Positions 21,334 through 33,459 are shown, counted from the first letter of the stretch. The stretch: DNA of 64,000 nt from Phoenix dactylifera (GCF_009389715.1 NC_052393.1:5332001-5396000); one strand, 5' to 3'. Notes: generated by a model from the sequence alone, not told the origin. Numbers and translations are program-made.

Positions 21334-21816
21334 TGGAGGCGGGGGGGCGGGGAGCTACCTCGACGTGGTCGTGGAGGCGCCGGCGAGGTGCTCGTTGCTC
21401 GGGAGATGGCCGGGGAGGTGGTTCCGGGAGAATGCCGGCGACGAGAGGGAGAAGGGGAGAATGCCGGCGACGAGAGGGAGAAGGGGGAACGGGGGGGTTT
21501 TGGGCGAGGGAGAAGGGGGAGACGGAGGGGGTTTGGCCGCCGGCGAGGTGCTTGAGGTGCTTGAGGCGAAGTTTTTTGGGCGGAAGGAAGAAGCCGGCTG
21601 GAGTGGAGTTTTGGAGGGGAAGAGCGGGGTTGGGGGGGGTTTGGGGGGTGTAGAGAGCAATTTAGGTGAGGGGGTGGGGAGGGTGAAGGGTAATTTAGGA
21701 TTTTTTATTTTTTTAGGGGTGTCCTTAGCAAATGGGGGGGTGTAGAGAGTATTTAATTTTTTTTTAATTTTTGGGGGGTGTCCTGAGCAATCGGGGGGGT
21801 GTATTTAGAACTACCC
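21334..21816. other. GC-rich right end of element C
   Basis: Purine-rich on the plus strand, with a twice-repeated GCCGGCGACGAGAGGGAGAA near 21434 and 21464, then the terminal inverted repeat. The same GC-rich block occurs in A (about 12905-13220). Long open frames here follow from base composition and are not supported as genes. Confidence 0.6.
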
Positions 21817-22072
21817 GAGGGTGGGGGGTAATTTAGGAATTTTTAATTTTTTAGGGGTGTCCTTAGCAAATGGGGGGGTGTAGAGAGTATTTAATTTTTT
21901 TTTAATTTTTGGGGGGTGTCCTGAGCAATAGGGGGGGTGTATATAGAACCACCCCAATAGGGGGGGTGTATATAGAACCACCCGCGCCTGAATCCCGTGG
22001 ATGTGCGGGAACTGGTGACGAATGTACGCTAAGGGGCCCAATCTTCTGCTACCAAACGACATGTAACTCCTA

Positions 22073-22401
22073 GGGGTAGTTTGGTTCGCGAAAAAATATA
22101 TATATATATATATTATAAAAATATAATTTTTGAAAAATAAATTTAAAATTTTTTTGAAAAAATATTTTTGCTATAGAAAAATGAAAGATTTTCAGAAGAT
22201 TTATGTTTGGTTGATATTTTTTTAAAAAAATTATATCTAAAAATCATATTCTTCGAAAAAAAATTCATTAAACATAAAAATCATATTCTTCGAAAATATA
22301 ATTTTTTGTTTTTTTAAAAAACTTTAATTAAATAAAAAATATTTTTTACTTTCTCGTTAATCATACTTTTCTCCTTTCCTTTTTCGCGAACCAAAGGAGC
22401 C
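22073..22401. mobile_element. MITE, about 330 bp
   Basis: The ends GGGGTAGTTTGGTTCGCGAA and (reverse complement) GGGCTCCTTTGGTTCGCGAA flank an AT-rich core. A possible 3-bp CTA duplication (22070-22072 and 22402-22404) would fit a Harbinger-type element, but a 2-bp TA duplication is equally readable. No coding capacity. Confidence 0.65.
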
Positions 22402-22404
22402 CTA

Positions 22405-22989
22405 TGAAAACGACACCAATAGCGTCCAGGTTCACTTACTTCACTTGGGTATCCCCACCATCTGATTATCTTAAGATGAATTTCGATGGTGGCATGGTGG
22501 AGAATGACGCCTCTGGGGGCGTGGGTTTCGTGATCAAGAACCATAGGGGCAGTTTTATCATTGCTGGGGGACGGAGCATACTTGGCTGTTCGACTGTGGA
22601 AGCAGAGCTGCAGGCTGCTTGGGAGGGCGTTTTGTATATAAGACAAGTGTTGGGGGCTGACAGACTTATTCTCAAGGGTGACTGTTCTACAGTGTTTGAC
22701 TGGATACGAGGTGTAGACACGTATGGGGATGGTCACCCTCTGATACGGGACACTCGTAGTTTGGTGCGGAGCTGATCTCCTATCAGATTATCCATGCTTA
22801 CCGAAAGACGAACAGTGCAGCAGACTAGGTCGCCTCTTATGTTGCCCAGCATACTGGGGAGGTCTTCTGGTCTAGTTTAGATGGTGTTCCATATGCCTTA
22901 TTTTGTTTACTTTTCTTTGATATGTCTGACTGTATTCACGTTTGAGGTATATGAAATGAAATACTGTTTTGAAAAAAAAAAAAAAAAAA
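22405..22989 (+). mobile_element. 5'-truncated LINE tail with RNase H domain and poly(A)
   Basis: The frame from 22404 encodes an RNase H fold of the plant non-LTR type: MNFDGG (Asp), VEAEL (Glu) and LKGDC (Asp) give the D-E-D set. It stops at 22775. Downstream, IIHAYRKTNSAAD and VASYVAQHTGEVFW continue the homology in another frame and past a stop, so it is a dead copy. It ends in 18 adenines (22972-22989). CGACACCAATAG-like sequence at the left and CGACAGCAATTG after the poly(A) may be a worn target duplication. Strongly 5'-truncated: no reverse transcriptase is present. Confidence 0.75.
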
Positions 22990-23353
22990 CCGACAGCAAT
23001 TGGGTATGCAATGCAACTCCATTCAAACTCGTGAGGCCCACTCTGCTCGCCGCCTTGCTCTCCAGCCGGTGCTTTGCTCTGAGCCTCACCTACCCTCGGC
23101 GAATCACAAAACCCTTCCCTTTCCAGGGTTTCTGATAAAACGCAGAGATCGAAAAGCCGTTCTTTTCCTCCACCCCCTATCCTTAATTCCCAATCCCTGG
23201 TGCGTTGCCCTCTTTCAGATCTCTTCAAAGCTTCTTTAGATGCTCTATTTAAAATCTCATTCTATATCTTGTTTCTTTTTTTCAAGCTCTCTTTTATCGC
23301 CCCCTTCTCCATCCCAGAGAAGGGTTTTGTTTGAAATCTTGCTCTAATTCTAG
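22990..23353 (+). other. Upstream region and leader of the P-class PPR gene
   Basis: Between the LINE poly(A) tract and the PPR start codon. It is CT-rich near 23040-23300, as expected for a leader. No other gene was seen. Confidence 0.4.
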
Positions 23354-25279
23354 ATGATATTGAGATGGAGAAGATTATTCGATCTTACCTCGAATCGGAC
23401 ATTCAAAACCCTAAGAAATCCCAGTAATAATTGCCTCGAAAGTTCCAAGCTTCATCTTTGCCCTCAGGTCGTCGAGTCGACTGTGTTGAGCTGCCCTTCG
23501 GATACAATCGCTCTAAGCTTCTTCCTCTGGTGTGCTCGTCAGCCAAATTACTTCCACGACCCCCGGTCCTTCGACCGGATGATCCCCGTCGTTGGTCGGC
23601 TCACCGAGCGCTTTGGTTCTGTTGCAGCGATTGTAAAGGAATTGGAGGGCATTGGTTGTTCCGTGAAGGCTCAAACTTTCATGATTTTACTAAGAATTTA
23701 TTGGCGGGGAAACTTGTATAGGTTGGCATTGGAAGTGTTCGATGAAATGAGTAGTAGAAATTTTGTTCCCAACACCTTTGCCCGGAATATGGTTCTTGAT
23801 ATGCTATTCAAGGTTGGTCGTTTCGATGCAGCAATGAGGTTTCTGAGAGACACTCAGTTCCCAAATTTTCTTAGTTACAATATAGTAGTATGTAATCTTT
23901 GCAAGTCCCGTGATTGGTTAAGAGTTCGGGATGTTTTAAGAGAGATGGTAAGGAAAGGATTTCATCCCAACACTGGGACTTATACAATGGTTCTGGATTG
24001 CTTTCACAAGGCAGGAAGGCTTATGGAGTCGCTACAATTGCTAGCTTTTATGATTGTTTCCGGTAATCAGCCCGAAGTAGCCATTTGGACAATGTTGATA
24101 GATAGTCTATGTCGAGCTGGGAAAGTTGATTCAGCCAGCATATTGTTGGGAAAGATGATAGAGTCTGGATGCTCACCTAGTGTTGTCACTTATACTTCCC
24201 TTATCAAAGGGTTTTTCGAAGCACGAATGTACAACAAAGTGCTTAGACTGTTAGATTCTATGCTATCAAATGGGTGCAATCCTGACCAAGTACTGTATAA
24301 TGTTCTGATTGATTGCCTGTCTAAGGTGCAAAAATATGATGATGCAATTGATGTTTTCCTTCTTCTGCGTGAGAGGAAACTAAAACCAGATTCCTATACT
24401 TTGTCTTCTTTATTGTCTGCAATAAGCTCATCAGGTAAAATGAGCTTGCTTAGCAAACTTGATATGAGATTAGGTGTTTCTGTTGATCTTGTGGCTTGTA
24501 ATTCCCTACTAAATTTTTTCTGCAAGGTTGGTCATCCATCTCAAGCAGTAGTGTTTTACAGTGATATGGTTGAGAGAGGCTTTGCACCAGACAAGTATAG
24601 TTATGTTGGACTGTTGAATGGTCTGTGCAGGCTAGGAAAGATAGACTATGCTGTTAATTTCTATCATGCTGTTGTTGTGAATGATCCTCATATAGATGCA
24701 TATGTCCATACAGCGATCCTTGATGGACTTATTAAAAGAGGAAAATATCACTGGGCCATTAGGCTGTTTAGGAAAGCTGTTAAAGAAAATTATTGCCTTG
24801 ATGTTGTATCCTATACAGTTGCTCTTCATGGGCTCTTTAAAGGTGATAGGTTTGAAGAAGCTTGCAGTTTGTTTGACCAGATGAAGCAGTTTGGTGTGAT
24901 TCCTAATACTTGTACCTACAATGTGATGCTTCTTGGCCTTTGCAGGGCTAGAAAAATTGATGCAGTTAAGCAATTGCTTAGAGATATGGAGATTGCTGGA
25001 ATAGAGATGGACCATGTCGCATTCAACACGATAATTGCTCTCTTCATTAAATTGCGGCGTTTTAATTCAGCTTTCCTTGTATTTAGTAAAATGTGTGATT
25101 TGGGAATGAAGCCTAACAAGACCACCTACTCATTACTGTCCAAGGGACTTGCCCATGTCTCTGCCAAAGGACTGGATAATCAGAATTCACAATCGGCATA
25201 TAATCTTGAGGATACTGATTTTGTTTACAGCACTGAGTCTGATCAGCCTAATGAGCTTCTTGTAAGCTCGGGGAGTTAG
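23354..25279 (+). CDS. PPR protein, P class (At1g16830-like)
   Basis: Intronless, 641 residues. A basic N-terminal segment (MILRWRRLFDLTSNRTFKTL) looks like an organellar, probably mitochondrial, targeting peptide. From about residue 100 to 610 the protein is made of some 14 consecutive 35-residue repeats, with typical P-motif openings such as VVTYTSLIKGFFEARMYNKV and DQVLYNVLIDCLSKVQKYDD. No E or DYW tail is present; the C-terminus is a short acidic, serine-rich extension. P-class PPRs bind single-stranded organellar RNA and act in stabilisation, splicing or translation. The RNA target cannot be read from this sequence by eye. The start is the first ATG after the leader; the At1g16830 name is from memory. 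Confidence 0.9.
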   Translation: MILRWRRLFDLTSNRTFKTLRNPSNNCLESSKLHLCPQVVESTVLSCPSDTIALSFFLWCARQPNYFHDPRSFDRMIPVVGRLTERFGSVAAIVKELEGIGCSVKAQTFMILLRIYWRGNLYRLALEVFDEMSSRNFVPNTFARNMVLDMLFKVGRFDAAMRFLRDTQFPNFLSYNIVVCNLCKSRDWLRVRDVLREMVRKGFHPNTGTYTMVLDCFHKAGRLMESLQLLAFMIVSGNQPEVAIWTMLIDSLCRAGKVDSASILLGKMIESGCSPSVVTYTSLIKGFFEARMYNKVLRLLDSMLSNGCNPDQVLYNVLIDCLSKVQKYDDAIDVFLLLRERKLKPDSYTLSSLLSAISSSGKMSLLSKLDMRLGVSVDLVACNSLLNFFCKVGHPSQAVVFYSDMVERGFAPDKYSYVGLLNGLCRLGKIDYAVNFYHAVVVNDPHIDAYVHTAILDGLIKRGKYHWAIRLFRKAVKENYCLDVVSYTVALHGLFKGDRFEEACSLFDQMKQFGVIPNTCTYNVMLLGLCRARKIDAVKQLLRDMEIAGIEMDHVAFNTIIALFIKLRRFNSAFLVFSKMCDLGMKPNKTTYSLLSKGLAHVSAKGLDNQNSQSAYNLEDTDFVYSTESDQPNELLVSSGS

Positions 25280-26092
25280 CTGATCCTCCATATCCTGGAA
25301 TGTGCAAAGAAATGCATGGGCTGTGATAGTCTCATAAGTACCGAAGCAGTTGATTGTGCAGAGGATTTGCTAGAGCACTTGCACATGAAGATGGCTCTGC
25401 AGGTTTTGTTGTTCACAAGCCTTTTCCTGTCCTGCATAAGGTATTGTACCAATATTTTTTAAGAGTCCAATCTTCCTACCAATAAATAAATAAATAAACA
25501 TATCCTACTCACAGAAAATGAAGCTGGCTTGATAAGTCGACCAATTATATTATATCTTATAAAAAATGAAACTTTCATGCAGTTCAAAAATCAGTGCTTC
25601 TTTCTGCATTGGATATGTTTTTAGTTGCTTGAACTATATGTGTTTTGAAACTGTGTTCAGGAACTTTGTTGTTTCGTCCTTTGGTATATGAAGGTAAACA
25701 TTGACTAAGTAAACCTTTATTAAGTTTGAATTCCTCTCGTTTCCGCTTAAGATACCCTCCCTCACCCCTCACCCCCCAACCGGGCATCACATAGGAGTAG
25801 AATCTAGAGTTTAGCGTATTACCTTGTATTTCTGCTGAACAAAAATCAATTTTGTCTACCACTTCTATTTTCTGTTGCTGCTTTTTTTTAAAAGATTTGA
25901 CATGGTCCCGTTTCTCCTCTCACTTCCTGCTGAATAACATCTTTTTATCAATCAAGAGATCCATTCTAGCGAATAGTGTGATGATGGGATGAGCAATAAA
26001 TTTTCTATCTTGAAGAAAGGATTTATGGTGTTACATTCTTACCTTATGGACCAAAATGGGATTCATGATCTTTTCCATATCGGCCAAATGGA
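25280..26092. other. Non-coding, downstream of the P-class PPR
   Basis: AT-rich sequence that should include the PPR 3' untranslated region. No gene or element was recognised. Confidence 0.4.
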
Positions 26093-26372
26093 GCAATGCA
26101 GGTGTGTTATTGTTAGGCAGTGATTTTTTGGTGCTTAGCTGGAGAAGTGATACTTAATTGGAAACATATCGGGATTGGATATACTAGGGCAATGCAGGTG
26201 TGTTATTGTTAGGCAGTGATTTTTTGGTGCTTTGCTGGAGAAGTAATACTTAATTGGAAACATATCAGGATTGGATATACTAGGGCAATGCAGGTGTGTT
26301 ATTGTTAGCAGTGATTTTTTGGTGCTTAGCTGGAGAAGTGATACTTAATTGGAAACATATCGGGATTGGATA
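26093..26372. repeat. 96-bp tandem repeat, nearly three copies
   Basis: Units start at 26093, 26189 and 26285 with GCAATGCAGGTGTGTTATTG. Copies differ by a few substitutions and a one-base deletion. The third unit runs into a short duplication of GGATATACTCTCTTGG. Confidence 0.9.
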
Positions 26373-26855
26373 TATACTCTCTTGGAGTGGATATACTCTC
26401 TTGGCCTAGATGGTCCTTCGGGTTCTCTAAAGACTTTTCTTATTGTTATGGTGGGTTGTGCTTGCATAAATGATGGGGTGTTTCTCCATCCATATGCAGT
26501 AAGAACTTGCACGAAAACAGTCAATGGGTTTTGTTGTTTTGCACATTTGTGTCTTAGTTATATGCTAAATTTTTTGTGAGAACAACTCTGACCATATATA
26601 AGGAAAGCTTTGAAAGAATCTCCCGGCGTCGCCCCCCCCCCCCCCCCTCTCTGTATATGTGTATGGGTTTGTGCAAAGGGGGAGAATTTGGGTGAAGTCT
26701 CAATCTCTTCCCCACTTGATCGTACTCAAACCTAACTCAGAACCCCCGATCGGTGAAGTCTTTGTTAGGTGATACTAGAATTTGACCTGGCCTACTAGCA
26801 CCCTCTTAACGAGGGTGATTTAAGTGCAAAGAAATGTACCGGTGGTTCGCGAAGC

Positions 26856-27014
26856 ATCTGGCACCTAGTGCATAAGGCTTCCGCCACTACGGGGTTCGAG
26901 AAGAGATATCCACTGCCTTAACTTCATTTACGGAGAGGTTGTTTCCATGTTTTGAACCTGTGACTCCCAGGTCGTATTGGAGCAATTTTACTGTTGTGCT
27001 AAGGCCTGCCCTCT
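26856..27014 (-). mobile_element. Au-type SINE
   Basis: On the minus strand it starts AGAGGGCAGGCCTTAGCACA, resembling the tRNA-derived head and A box of the plant Au SINE family. A degenerate B box (GGTTCAAAACATGG) follows, then the body with GAACCCCGTAGTGGCGGAAG and a 3' part with GCACTAGGTGCC. Several substitutions show it is old. No clear target duplication was identified. Confidence 0.7.
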
Positions 27015-27134
27015 GTAGCACCCCTATTTTTACATTATGAAAAGGTTGAGAACCCTTTGGAAAAGTACCAGAAACCTAGTAGCCAAAATGCAAGTATTTC
27101 CTTTTCCTACACTACTTATAACTGTAAAAAGCTT

Positions 27135-27232
27135 GAACATACATAATGTAGTCGTGTTTATAAAGAGCATACATAATGTAGTCGTGTTTATGAAGAACAT
27201 ACATAATGTAGTCATGTTTATAAAGAACATCA
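27135..27232. repeat. About 30-bp tandem repeat, three copies
   Basis: Three copies of a unit containing CATACATAATGTAGTCGTGT followed by TTATAAAGA, with minor substitutions. Confidence 0.85.
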
Positions 27233-29309
27233 AATGTCTTCTTTTTGTCTCTAATGTCCGTGGCTTTAAGTTTTGCCACCTTTTTTTTATGAAATCATGG
27301 AAATGGGGTGTGGCCGTGTGGGTGTGTGGGTGGATGTGTGCATTGTGCAATAAACTCTCAAACTGTACCTGCCAAATAGCCCAAACTGTATACTCTTTAA
27401 AATGATTACAGGTGGTCTCCAGACATGAATCAAATCAAAAAGAGTAATTTATAATCATTAGATTGTTTTATAGGATGACTGCATCATGATGTTATCTCCT
27501 AAAAATTGTTATTGAAATTGATCTTCATGATAATAATTACATTCAATATTACTGTTCTTACAACTCTTTGCATTGATATCTGCTGGTGACATACAGGTAC
27601 TTGTAGATGCACATAATTAAATAATTATTCTCATTTATATTCAAAATTTCAATATTTTACTTCAATTCTAATCATTTCTGCATTATTTCAGATATTAACA
27701 GGAGGTTGTTTCTTTTTTATTATTAATTTCTTTATAGTCTGCTGGATTGAAGCATATGGCAAGCAATTCAGCTAGATGCAGTTACTGACGTGTATAACTT
27801 CAGTGTTGGGAACAAAATTGCAACTGTATGAACTCCAACCAGAAGTTTGGATGGAATTATTGGCATAGGTTACTTCATGCAGGTAATCGACATTGATTTT
27901 TCTTTTTTTGTGGGGCAGGGGTGCTATATAATTTGTAGTTCTCTGATCAACAAGATGTGCATGGAATATTACTGTATCGACAATATACAGATGTTCCATT
28001 ACAGTTTCCATTACAGTTTACCCTCTTTTACTATGGGTTCCGTGATTAGGTCATGAACCTATCAACCTTTGCCCAATTTTCTCTTACTAATGGAATTAAC
28101 TTTTCAAATGGCTGGGGTCTTTTTCTCCATACTTCAAATCATAAAATCCTTAAGGTTCCTATGCAAATATCCTTAAATTTCCATCTTTTCTGGGTCCTTT
28201 CCTTATGTGGCACTAAGATCAACCTCCTCATATTTTTCTCTTCCTCTTGCTAGGGTGCTTCGACAAAATTAGAACTCAGCATGCTCAGGTATAAAATGTA
28301 AAACTATATCTATTTGAAAGACCAAAAATAAGAACAGAAAGGAATTCTTATTGCCTCTCAGAATCCATGATACTTGTTAATTTTTTTTTTTTTTTTTTTC
28401 CATCAGAGGCATGCTCTTTGAGCTCAAAATTTAGTCTGGTCAAATTTGAATATGGGATTTCAAAATGATGGTCTGAAGTACTAGATGTGATCTGCCTGGT
28501 TTAAACTGCCTAGAAACCAAAAACTATATATTCTAGATACTCTTTACCTGTGCATCAAGTTGCCTCAAAATGGATGGTACAAGAAGAATCAATGTCCTAA
28601 AATGCATCCTAAGATATATAAATTGAAATCTAATTGTTAATTTAAAACATGCAAGAGGTTTCTAAAACATATGATTTTTGGTTTTTAGGCAATTCATATC
28701 TAGTAGATTTAGCGCATGCAAATGGACTGAATCACTCTCTGACCTGATCCTGTTCCAACCTGTGATTTTTTCCCTATAAATTCCATTCTTAAGTACTTGA
28801 ATCTGTTTAACCTTTCTTTCTAGAGAAGTCTAACAAATAGATTATCTAACGTATTGCTGGTAAGAGTCTCAAGTTTACATTATCAATAAGTTTGTATAAT
28901 AACCACTATTAAATGTACTGTATCACTAGCTTATTTATACTTCATATATATGTACCTTTTATGCTAGTAATTGAGCATATGGAAATTTTGAGTGTTCTTT
29001 GTACTCAGTAATGAATAAATATCTCTAGGGGAAATTGAGATCTGCCCCCTGATTGACTCTCGTTTTATGTGTAGTTGTTGATGAAAAATCTTATCTCTGG
29101 CCCTTGGTTTTGTTTGTCATTTTATGTGTAATGCCTGGCCTACGTATAAGTACTGAGAGAACAGATATAACTGTCTTCAGAAAGAGGTTTAATTGTGTGC
29201 AAGGGACTTGACATAAAATGCTGTATCAGGACTTTGTATAGAATAACAGTCAAACAAAGGACCTGGTGTTTTAAGTTTCTCATTTTTTTAAATTGGTAGG
29301 AAGAAAGAT
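27233..29309. other. Non-coding stretch
   Basis: AT-rich. It has a poly(T) tract at about 28381-28399. Short open frames show no recognisable domain. No gene is supported. Confidence 0.4.
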
Positions 29310-29312
29310 TTA

Positions 29313-29494
29313 GGGCATGTTTGGCAATATCCTGCCAGATCTGGAAGGATATGGGGAGAAGGGTACATGGGGTGCGATGATTAGAGGGGACGGAAGGATG
29401 GGAGAGGAAAAGTGCAGGGAGGCTGTGCGTCCGGATCCTGATGGGAAGGAAAAAAAAAGATCCCTGGATCTGGCGGATGTTCCTAAACAGGCCC
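29313..29494. mobile_element. Tourist-like MITE, 182 bp
   Basis: Flanked by perfect TTA duplications (29310-29312 and 29495-29497), the PIF/Harbinger signature. Ends are GGGCATGTTTGGCAATATCC and, reverse-complemented, GGGCCTGTTTAGGAACATCC. Both are followed by a shared CCAGATC-type subterminal sequence. Confidence 0.85.
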
Positions 29495-29497
29495 TTA

Positions 29498-32400
29498 GTA
29501 TCCATTGGTTGTATAAGCTCGCTTCCTATATGCAGGGAGTGAATTCTTACTGCTGCAGTTCTTGGCTATTTATTTGACCGAGGCCTTAGTGTTTGAAGCA
29601 TATCCAAACGTGTCTCCATGGTTTAAACCTTTTACCAGTACAAAGCATAAGAGCATTTGCTAACATTTGCTTTTTATTACTGGCACATAGACCTGGTACC
29701 ATACTTTCATCTTTCAAGCAGGGCTATGGTACTGCAGCACTGCTGAATTATATGTAATAGATATCATTTTAGTTCTGTTCCATTCAAAAAGATTCTACAC
29801 CGGATGATGCCTTATTTTCAAGCACTCGGGTTAAAATTTTCAAGATTACGGTTCCCATTTCTGCAATTTACTTCCAGTTGGGTGTTTATTTCCTAGATTG
29901 CTCTTCTTCAGCCATTACCCATTGTTTGTGCAGGAGGATACATGCTGCAACGAATGGTTTCTTGATGCTGCTCCACGGTGATCCTTTAGACACATCAAAC
30001 TTCGAATTGGTATTGAAGGTTGTTCTTGCCAACGAGGAAAGTTGGCTTTGCCAGAGCCCCAGTTTCGGTAATTCAGTATTAATTGACATGATGACCTGAG
30101 GATCATGAAGGGCAATTATGGACAACTGGGCGGGCTTAAACATTCGTCCCACCCATCTCAGCCTCAGATCCTCATTTTCTGTAATAGGGGAGACTTGCCA
30201 TGAGTCATTATTCGACGAGAGTTGAGATTAGTGGATTGAAAGTTTCAGTCCATCTGCTGTGCCGCATCATTTCCCTATAGCAAAACGTAGCCTGAACGCT
30301 CCATTTTATTTAGACAACTCATGGCTTCTTGACAAATAATATAGTTCTCATGACTTCTGTACAGCCAAAAATTGTGTTAAGGCATGGCTTTCAAGTTGCA
30401 GCAGGTGTAGCTAACAGTGAAACAGGACATTCGCATATGGAGTTTGGTTGTTTTGCTGCTGGATCAATTAGCTGTCGATGCTGGATTTGGATGGATCTCG
30501 ATATCCAGAGTAAGCAGTTTGGATCAGGTACAAAGTTATGGCTGCCAACCACAGATTGCTATGCCCTCTGAACCTGAATTAAATAAAACGGAATTTTAGC
30601 GTGCAGAACATCAATGGCAGGTGCAAGCAGATGGAACCCGTGGTAAAGTATGATGAAGAAGCTTCTGTATAGGAAAATATAGTCTTCCATGCTTGAGACA
30701 AAAGTGAAAATAAGGTTGGGTGAGACCTACGATTTTGGATTTCTTGCGTTTCCAAATGCATCCATCTTATGTCATTCTTGCGTAGTTTCCAAATGCATTT
30801 TCGCTTGATCTGGATTAAAAGTGAACTCCTGAAATTTTTCTGCCTTTTTTCTTTCTTGGTTCAATCTTGTCTATGAATCTTTGGTAGGATTCGCCGGTGC
30901 AAGATGTCTCCCACCTCAGCTGATATTCCCTGTGAGTGCATCCTTCGGACCCTTTCACTTGGTCTAACCAAGTTGTTCAGTTTCATTGGCACCCTTGATG
31001 TATTAGGCAAGTTAAACTGGCAACTGCCTCAAACTAATTTGATTTGGTTAAAAGGAAATAGGCTGCTTAAAGACTTTCCAACTTACGATAACCATAACAT
31101 TAAAACTCAAAACAATAGATGAACTTTTGAGAAAAAGAAAATATTCAGCCCGACCTACAACGTTGATTACTAACATGATTTCGCTTGATCTGGCTAGTTT
31201 CTCTGGGATCACGGAATGAAAAATGGGCCCCTCTAGATGGAGACAAACTTTGATGAAACCTAACTGGCCAATTACCAACGCTTTACCATCCTCATGCCAG
31301 CACCTACAAATAACAAGGGATAAGATGAAACAAGATTGCAGCCTGAAAAAGGTTTCATTTAAACCTTCTCTGACCAAATGAACCTCTTGGCAGTCACTTA
31401 CTGCACCAAATCTTTGAAGTGCTCCTGCTCCGAACTGAAAACAATTAGAAGGGCTTACTTGTATCTGACAGTCACTAGTCTCATAGAAGCTACTTAGTAC
31501 GGCCAGATAAATGGCTAAGCCAAAACATTGTTTATACAAGAACCCTAATGAATAGAAAATCTCAGATAAGAAGAATCGAGTGCAGAAAATCGGTTGAGAT
31601 GCTCACTTCTTTTTATAAAACAAACAAGTTGGTAGATATACTTCAAACAACTTCAAAATAATAAGAAAGTTCTATTATTTATTAGCAGGGCTAGATTTAT
31701 TACCTCAAGGGCAAAGAAGGCCACAGATCAATCATGGCACCTTATAAGGTGCACATCTTACCAACAACCATTATTCCTGGGCTAGGCAACATAAAAATAC
31801 CATGTGCTTCATTATACCTTTGAAATAATAATTAACATCAATGATATATTAAGGCAAAACAATTGGATGGTTTATTTTACGTTTTGAATCATCATAAATT
31901 GCTAGGCCACACATAAAAACCTGCTGACAAAATAACAAATCATGCAGAAGGCATGAACCTAGTTGTTGAAGTAGGTGTAAGCCATCATTTGACATACAAG
32001 TAAGTATAAGTGGAGTTCTGGAGATGATGTCACCTGCTCTCATCTAACAGAACCACTACATCTATCTGTTCCCACGCAAGTCCACCAGCTGTAACAGACA
32101 AAACATTGCCCAGTCTCCAGCTCATTTGTTAGGCATCTTCAGTTGGTTCCATGAATCCATTACCAGTCCAATTGCAATATCATAGGATCCATGATATATA
32201 GTTCTTGTGGTTTACCGACCAGGATTAATTACAAGCATAACATTGGGGCTCCTGCTCTGGATCAATGTGTCCTGTTTGTGTCATCCATGCTCTGAAATAG
32301 ATAATAGTCACTGTCATCAGCACTTGTCATTAAACCAAAAAGATTAGAATTATCTCAACTGCAGTACCTTAAGACTAATATTCAGCGACGTCACCTTACT

Positions 32401-33459
32401 GAGCTATTCATCAAATTTCCACATTTCATCACTTCATCAATAGTCAGCGGATGGTCAAGCTTTGCTTCGAAGGAAGCCACTTACAGGCAAATAGCCAGAT
32501 GTCAATTTACATGGGCTAAGCAGTCTTACAAATTTCCTCAGAAACTAAGGTACATAAAAAGAATGGAATTAATCCACTAAAGCATTACCTTGGGTGCCTG
32601 ACAAGTTGTAGACTCAACAAAGCAATTTCCAATGCAACAGCATCTGCCACCCCAAAGATCGCTGACAATTGGATTGTTCATTCTATTCAAGGTTTCTGTT
32701 TCTTCAATCAAATCAGAACAAAATAACTAAACTATTAAGTTTGCAATATTGTCAGATGTCAACTTGCAAGATCTGATTTTTTTGCAAAATTCCTCCAGCA
32801 ACCTGGATACCTGAAAACAATTTCAGGATTGGAATAATCATCCACTACAGGTTGATTCAGATTCCAAAAGTCACCCAAGGAATTCATGCCTTTTCATTCA
32901 TGGAAGGCTTCAAAATTGTATCTAGTAAATTTATTTCAAGGACAGAAGTACTTTAAAAAAAGCATATCATATCATATCATATGTATTAGATGTCTTCATG
33001 TTCTGGTACACAATTAAAGCACCATTAAACCAACAAGGACTAGCAAATCACAACTTGATCATAGTTCTATTATTCGGCAGTGTATACATAAACTACATTA
33101 AGAAATCTGTCTATACTTCTATTACAAAGCAGTCAATAATTAAGTCTCACTAAATATACATTGCATTGTCCCATAAGATGGAGGGTAGATAAGGAGCGAA
33201 AAGGTCACTAGCCATCCTTTAAAAAGACAAGGACCAGACTTGGTTCCAACACGTCCTGCTTGACTTGACTGTTAAAAGATCAGTCAAGGCAAAATAATAA
33301 CAGGAACCATGCTTAGAGAGGTCAGCATCGACAACATGGCTACATAATAGTAATTTACTGCATCAACCCTTAACCTTCCATAAAAAATACTATGTAATGA
33401 AGGCATGGTCAAATTTTAGTCAGTTACGATCCAGAAGATGGTCTGAAGCAGTTGTGGTC
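29498..33459. other. Non-coding stretch between the P-class PPR and bZIP genes
   Basis: About 4 kb. The right end must contain the bZIP 3' untranslated region. Small open frames on both strands (for example 31048-31539 on minus) have no domain I recognise and no consistent splice structure. Untranslated exons or a non-coding RNA cannot be excluded. Confidence 0.4.

Larger units (their letters stand above)
14517..21816 (+). mobile_element. MULE element C, apparently autonomous, 7.3 kb
   Basis: 7300 bp flanked by the perfect 9-bp duplication GAGGGTGGG (14508-14516 and 21817-21825). The terminal inverted repeats are identical for 49 bp, starting GGGTAGTTCTAAATACACCC. A second tier of subterminal inverted repeats carries the palindromic arrays (14859-15115 and 21030-21333). 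It encodes a MULE transposase-OTU fusion (+) and a plant mobile domain protein (-) in convergent orientation, with captured DRM and AGO fragments between them. Identical ends, a perfect duplication and open frames indicate a young insertion, the last of the three. Confidence 0.92.
13801..21954 (+). mobile_element. MULE element B, short deletion derivative interrupted by C
   Basis: Its own sequence is 13801-14516 plus 21826-21954 (about 845 bp), flanked by the perfect 9-bp duplication CAATAGGGG (13792-13800 and 21955-21963). The left end starts GGGTAGTTCTATATACACCC, and the right end (reverse complement) starts GGGTGGTTCTATATACACCC. It holds subterminal sequence, GC-rich spacers and a palindromic array (14097-14308), but no transposase exon. 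It inserted into element A and was itself the target of element C, 129 bp from its right end. Confidence 0.85.
12735..21983 (-). mobile_element. MULE element A, deletion derivative, host of nested B and C
   Basis: Its own sequence is 12735-13800 plus 21964-21983 (about 1086 bp), flanked by the perfect 9-bp duplication GCGCCTGAA (12726-12734 and 21984-21992). Both ends read GGGTGGTTCTATATACACCC. It lies in reverse relative to C: its transposase-side end is near 13800, and it keeps an inverted copy of transposase exon 1 (13571-13527). A palindromic array (13235-13490) and a GC-rich region then lead to the other end. Nearly all coding sequence is deleted, with the deletion joint inside the palindromic array. 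Element B interrupts it 20 bp from its right end. Confidence 0.85.

Noticed and set aside
26856..27014. tRNA gene
   Set aside because: A and B box-like sequences belong to a SINE; no cloverleaf can be drawn.
30904..31539. Small gene on either strand between the P-class PPR and bZIP genes
   Set aside because: Frames lack recognisable domains and no consistent exon chain was found.
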